NCBI GenBank assembly: GCA_016873275.1
Contig: VGXO01000014.1
Location: 1 to 55,904, forward strand
Length of the DNA stretch: 55,904 bases
Direction of reading: 5' to 3'
From: Phycisphaerae bacterium
GTDB lineage: Bacteria; Planctomycetota; Phycisphaerae; Phycisphaerales; SM1A02
This document shows, in pieces, positions 53,034 through 55,904 of this stretch. A program made the position numbers and the translations under genes. Below the pieces are notes generated by a model, which was not told the DNA's origin, ran no database searches, and was given only the letters and a program-made list of their open reading frames with translations. Within the stretch, counting starts at the first letter, position 1. Every line of letters starts with the position of its first letter.

Positions 53034-54159
53034 TCAGCCGCCCTTCGAGGCTCGCTCGCGGTCGCTGCGGCGCCGCTTGAGCTCCGCGTCGATGAACCCC
53101 TCGAGGTCGCCGTCGAGGACCGCCTGGGGATTGCCCATCTCGAATCCGGTCCGGTGGTCCTTCACGCGGTTGTCGTAGAAGACGTAGCTTCGGATCTGCG
53201 TCCCCCAGCCGCGGTCCACCTTGCCGCCGGTCGCCGCGTCGAGCTCCGCCTGGCGCTTCTCCTCCTCGATCTGCTCGAGCTTCGCCTGGAGCACCTGCAG
53301 CGCCTGCCGGCGGTTCTGCGGCTGGTCGCGGTAGGTCGAGGCGACCACCATGATCCCGGTCGGCTTGTGGACGATGCGGATGGCGCTCGCGACCTTGTTC
53401 ACGTTCTGACCGCCGGGACCCGACGCCCGCACGAAGGGGGTGACCTCGATGTCGCGGTCGGGGATCTCGACGTCCCGCTCCTCGAACTCCGGGGTGACGT
53501 CCACCGTCGCGAAGCTCGTCTGCCGCTTGCCTTGGGCGTTGAAGGGACTCACCCGGGCGAGCCGGTGGGTGCCGCGCTCGCAGCTCATGACGCCGTAGGC
53601 GTAGGGACCCTTGAGGTGGTAGGCGACCTCGCTGATCCCCGCCTCGGTGCCCGGAACGCGGTTGATCTCCTCCGCCTTCCAACCCCGGGACTCCCAGAGG
53701 TAGAGGTACATCCGCTCCAGCATCGACGCCCAGTCGTCCGCCTCGGTGCCGCCGTCGCCCGCCTGGATGGTGACGAAGCAGTTCCGGTGGTCATGGGGAC
53801 CGGAGAGGAGCGACTGGAGCTCGACCTTCGCCATCGCCCCTTGGAGGGAGAAGAGCGCCTCGTCCGCCTCGGTGAGGAGATCGGTGTCGCCCGCCTCCTT
53901 GGCGAGCTCGAGGGCGGTGCGGGCATCGTCGAAGCGGCGCATCACCTCCTCGAGCGGATCGACCTGCGCCTTGAGGGTCTTGAACTCGGCGATGGTCCGT
54001 CGGGCGGCTTCCGGATCGTTCCAGAAGCCCGGATCGTTCATCCGCTGCTCGACGCCGTCGCGCTGGGACTTCTTGGAATCCCAGTCAAAGAGAGTCGCGG
54101 ATGGTCAAGATCCGCGCCTCGAGTTCCTCCACGATCACGACATGTGAATCAAAGTGCAT
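53034..54159 (-). CDS. prfB: peptide chain release factor 2, with programmed +1 frameshift
   Basis: A 374-residue RF2. Translation starts at ATG 54159 (HFDSHVVIVEELEARILTIRDSL), meets an in-frame TGA at 54087-54085 and, by shifting +1 at CTT-TGA-C, continues DWDSKKSQRDGVEQRMNDPGFWND to the TGA at 53034. The stop-codon recognition motif SPF (RVSPFNAQG) and the GGQ catalytic motif (RASGPGGQNVNK) are both present. RF2 reads UGA and UAA, so the frameshift gives autoregulation. The AGGGGG-like sequence that stimulates shifting in E. coli is absent. A TAGACT box lies seven bases before the ATG. Confidence 0.96.
54084..54090 (-). promoter_or_regulatory. prfB programmed frameshift site
   Basis: On the minus strand CTTTGAC, the canonical CUU UGA C heptamer (CTT 54090-54088, TGA 54087-54085, C 54084). 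The zero frame stops after 24 codons; the +1 frame reads GAC (Asp) and is open to the end of the gene. Confidence 0.93.
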
Positions 54160-54166
54160 GGGGCGG

Positions 54167-54215
54167 AGTCTAGCCGGGTGGCGTCGGACCGGGGCGCCGG
54201 CGCCTCCGGTATGCT
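54167..54215. promoter_or_regulatory. divergent -10-like boxes of prfB and the aminotransferase gene
   Basis: TAGACT (minus strand, 54167-54172) lies seven bases before the prfB ATG, and TATGCT (plus strand, 54210-54215) seven bases before ATG 54223. Both starts lack a ribosome-binding site. The two genes are thus probably transcribed back to back as leaderless messages. Confidence 0.45.
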
Positions 54216-54222
54216 CCCGCGC

Positions 54223-55458
54223 ATGCACGTGGCGGAGCGGATCGCACGGATGAGCGAGTCATCGACCCTCGCCGCCGCGGCCCGCGCGCGGGATCTCGCG
54301 GCGAAGGGAAAGCCGGTCATCTCGCTCGGGGCGGGGGAGCCGGACTTCGCGACGCCGGAGAACATCCGCGAGGCGGCGATCGCGGCGCTTCGGAAGGGGC
54401 TCACCCACTACGCGCCGACCGCGGGCACCGCCGACGCCCGCGGCGCCGTCGCGGCGAAGCTCGCCCGGGAGAACTCGATCGCGGCGCGGCCGGCGGACGT
54501 CACCATCACCGTCGGCGCGAAGCACGCGGTCTACCTCGCGATGCAGGCGATGATCGAGCCGGGCGACGAGGTGGTGATCCCGACGCCCGCGTGGGTGAGC
54601 TACCGACCGCTCGCCGAGCTCGCCGGCGCCACCGTGGTCGAGGTCGAGACGGATCCGGCGCGGGGCTACGCGGTCACCGCGGCGGCGATCGAGCGGGCGA
54701 TCACGCGGCGCACGCGGGTCCTCGTCTTCAACAGCCCGAGCAACCCGACCGGCGGCGTCTGCCCCCCGGAGATGGTGCGGGAGATCGCCGCGATGCTCGC
54801 CCGCCATCCGCAGGTCTCCGTCGTCTCCGACGAGATCTACGAGAAGCTCCTCTATCCCGAGGTCGATCCGGCGGCGAGGTTCCTCTCGATCGGGGCGTGC
54901 CCGGAGGTCGCGGAGCGCACCGTCACGATCAACGGGATGAGCAAGGCGTTCGCGATGACCGGGTGGCGGATCGGCTACGCCGCGGCGCCCGGCGCCGGGA
55001 GCGGGCTGATCCAGCAGATGATCAAGCTGCAGGCGCAGATGACCAACGGCATCCCGACCTTCCTGATGCCCGCGATCGTCGAGGCGCTCTCGGAGCGCTC
55101 GACCGCGGGGATCGAGGCGATGCGCCGGGCGTTCGCGGCGCGGGCGAGGATCGTGGCGGAGGCGGTCGCCTCGATGCCGCACGTCTCCGCGCCGCCGCCC
55201 TCCGGGGCGTTCTATTCCTTCCTGCAGCTCGGCAAGGTCCTCGGCGCGGTCACGCCCGGCGGGCGCACGCTCCGCACGCCGAGCGACGCGGCGGAGGCGC
55301 TCCTCGAGGAGGCGCTCGTCGCCGCCGTGCCGGGCGAGGACTTCGGCGGCGCCGGTCGCAGCGCGATCCGCCTCAGCTTCGCCTGCGGCGAGAGCGACCT
55401 GCGCGAGGCGCTCGCGCGGATCCGCCGGTTCCTCGACTCGCTCGTCGTGCGGGGCTGA
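54223..55458 (+). CDS. class I/II aminotransferase, aspartate aminotransferase-like
   Basis: A 411-residue fold-type I PLP enzyme. ATG 54223 (MHVAERIARM) is used; an ATG at 54211 lies inside the -10 box. VISLGAGEPDFATPENIREAA, HYAPTAGTADARGAVAAKL, VLVFNSPSNPTGGVC, SDEIYEKLLY and the PLP-binding Lys241 in GMSKAFAMTGWRIGYAA are aspartate-aminotransferase (I-alpha/I-gamma) hallmarks. The PAWVSY segment binds substrate carboxylate. The normal role is amino group transfer between aspartate (or a related amino acid) and 2-oxoglutarate; some members of the group use prephenate or aromatic substrates, which sequence alone does not decide. Confidence 0.9.
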   Translation: MHVAERIARMSESSTLAAAARARDLAAKGKPVISLGAGEPDFATPENIREAAIAALRKGLTHYAPTAGTADARGAVAAKLARENSIAARPADVTITVGAKHAVYLAMQAMIEPGDEVVIPTPAWVSYRPLAELAGATVVEVETDPARGYAVTAAAIERAITRRTRVLVFNSPSNPTGGVCPPEMVREIAAMLARHPQVSVVSDEIYEKLLYPEVDPAARFLSIGACPEVAERTVTINGMSKAFAMTGWRIGYAAAPGAGSGLIQQMIKLQAQMTNGIPTFLMPAIVEALSERSTAGIEAMRRAFAARARIVAEAVASMPHVSAPPPSGAFYSFLQLGKVLGAVTPGGRTLRTPSDAAEALLEEALVAAVPGEDFGGAGRSAIRLSFACGESDLREALARIRRFLDSLVVRG

Positions 55459-55904
55459 AGCGCGGGGGCTGGATCGTCGCGCGGGCGCTGGCGCGGAGAT
55501 CGCGGGGTCGCGGCGGGCAGCACCGCGCATGTGGCGCGGGGGAGAGCCGGAGCCATCGCGCGTGACACGTGTACCTCGCTCATGAGACGCAGACCACGGT
55601 GGCGAGACGCGGACGGCGAACCTGAGATGCGGACCGCGACCGTGCGATGTGGACCGTGCGATGTGGACCGCGGGCGTGCAGTGTGGACCGCGGACGTGCA
55701 ATGTGGACCGCGGGCGTGCAATGTGGACCGCGGACGTGCAATGTGGACCGCGGACGTGCAATGTGGACCGCGGGCGTGCAGTGTGGACCGCGGACGTGCA
55801 ATGTGGACCGCGGACGTGCAATGTGGACCGCGGGCGTGCAATGTGGACCGCGGGCGTCCCGCCCGCTCCGGTCGATGCACGAGTGGCGACCTTCGCGGGC
55901 AAGC
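55459..55904. other. gene-free window end with tandem array
   Basis: The first 120 bp have no recognisable feature. From about 55581 to 55857 the region is the 20-bp tandem array annotated separately; the last 47 bp (starting CCCGCCCGCTCC) are unique. Long open frames here, including one of 547 codons on the minus strand, arise because a 20-bp unit keeps all frames open. Confidence 0.7.
55581..55857. repeat. 20-bp tandem array, about 13 units
   Basis: Ten units in register (55661-55857) read RTGTGGACCGCGGRCGTGCA, with nine almost identical and the last diverged at its end. Variation is limited mainly to A/G at position 1 and G/A at position 14. To the left, at 55581-55660, three older degenerate units of 20 bp (starting GAGACGCAGACC, GAGACGCGGACG and GAGATGCGGACC) and one short 14-bp unit lead in. 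CCGCGG is the palindromic core. Confidence 0.93.

Noticed and set aside
55581-55857. Possible CRISPR array
   Set aside because: Units are directly contiguous with no spacers, and no cas genes are present.
54259-55902. 547-codon minus-strand frame through the tandem array and the aminotransferase gene
   Set aside because: A 20-bp unit leaves all frames open, and the rest is antisense to the aminotransferase gene.

Overview
The window is GC-rich (roughly 70 percent by eye) and looks like a chromosome segment from the phylum Planctomycetota, most likely class Phycisphaerae. The evidence is: five intact exported proteins and one remnant ending in the Phycisphaerales form of the PEP-CTERM sorting tag (PAPGA, a short hydrophobic helix, then RRRR); a planctomycete-type DUF1080 / sorbosone-dehydrogenase-like / HEAT / cytochrome c fusion; ECF sigma factors paired with a Ser/Thr kinase or an anti-sigma factor; and a giant kinase-TPR protein. 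No rRNA, CRISPR array, replication origin or complete prophage is visible.

Layout. 0-4.4 kb: three minus-strand PEP-CTERM genes and a remnant of a fourth, separated by copies of a repeated module that covers the 3' coding end and the downstream hairpin; a broken DUF72 gene is joined to the remnant. 4.4-7.2 kb: a visibly AT-richer block with a row of four stem-loops, an unrecognised gene, a 14-bp tandem repeat, and a sigma factor-kinase operon. 7.2-11.7 kb: accessory DNA with a decayed IS3-type element, a toxin-gene fragment, a zinc-ribbon membrane protein, a HigBA-type toxin-antitoxin pair between 53-bp direct repeats, a HepT/MntA-type pair, and the initiator tRNA gene. 12-15 kb: gap, a short-chain dehydrogenase, and a DUF433/DUF5615 pair whose antitoxin has an in-frame TGA at codon 3.

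15-21.2 kb: a complete tripartite RND efflux operon (adaptor, pump, outer-membrane channel) coupled by ATGA overlaps. 21.4-30.8 kb: a PEP-CTERM gene, a kinase-TPR gene converging on an FHA-GAF-SpoIIE phosphatase gene, a membrane protein, ettA and a potassium-channel-like protein. 30.8-37.8 kb: the large haem-binding protein, another PEP-CTERM gene, and a ribose-type sugar ABC ATPase and permease. 37.8-43.9 kb: a sigma/anti-sigma pair, an FGE-sulfatase-domain lipoprotein, a COG3014-like lipoprotein, tRNA-Ser(TGA), and DUF2959-like and DUF3293 genes. 44-55.5 kb: a hybrid histidine kinase, an APC permease, two alpha-glucan-type glycosidases in tandem, prfB with its programmed frameshift, and a divergent class I aminotransferase. 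The window ends in a 20-bp tandem array.

The backbone genes are mostly regulatory, transport and carbohydrate functions in short translationally coupled operons. Eight start codons lie 6-8 nt after a TANNNT box with little or no ribosome-binding site, which suggests that leaderless transcripts are common. Everything before about 11.7 kb shows signs of repeated gain, decay and module shuffling, and the initiator tRNA gene marks the border with the conserved backbone.
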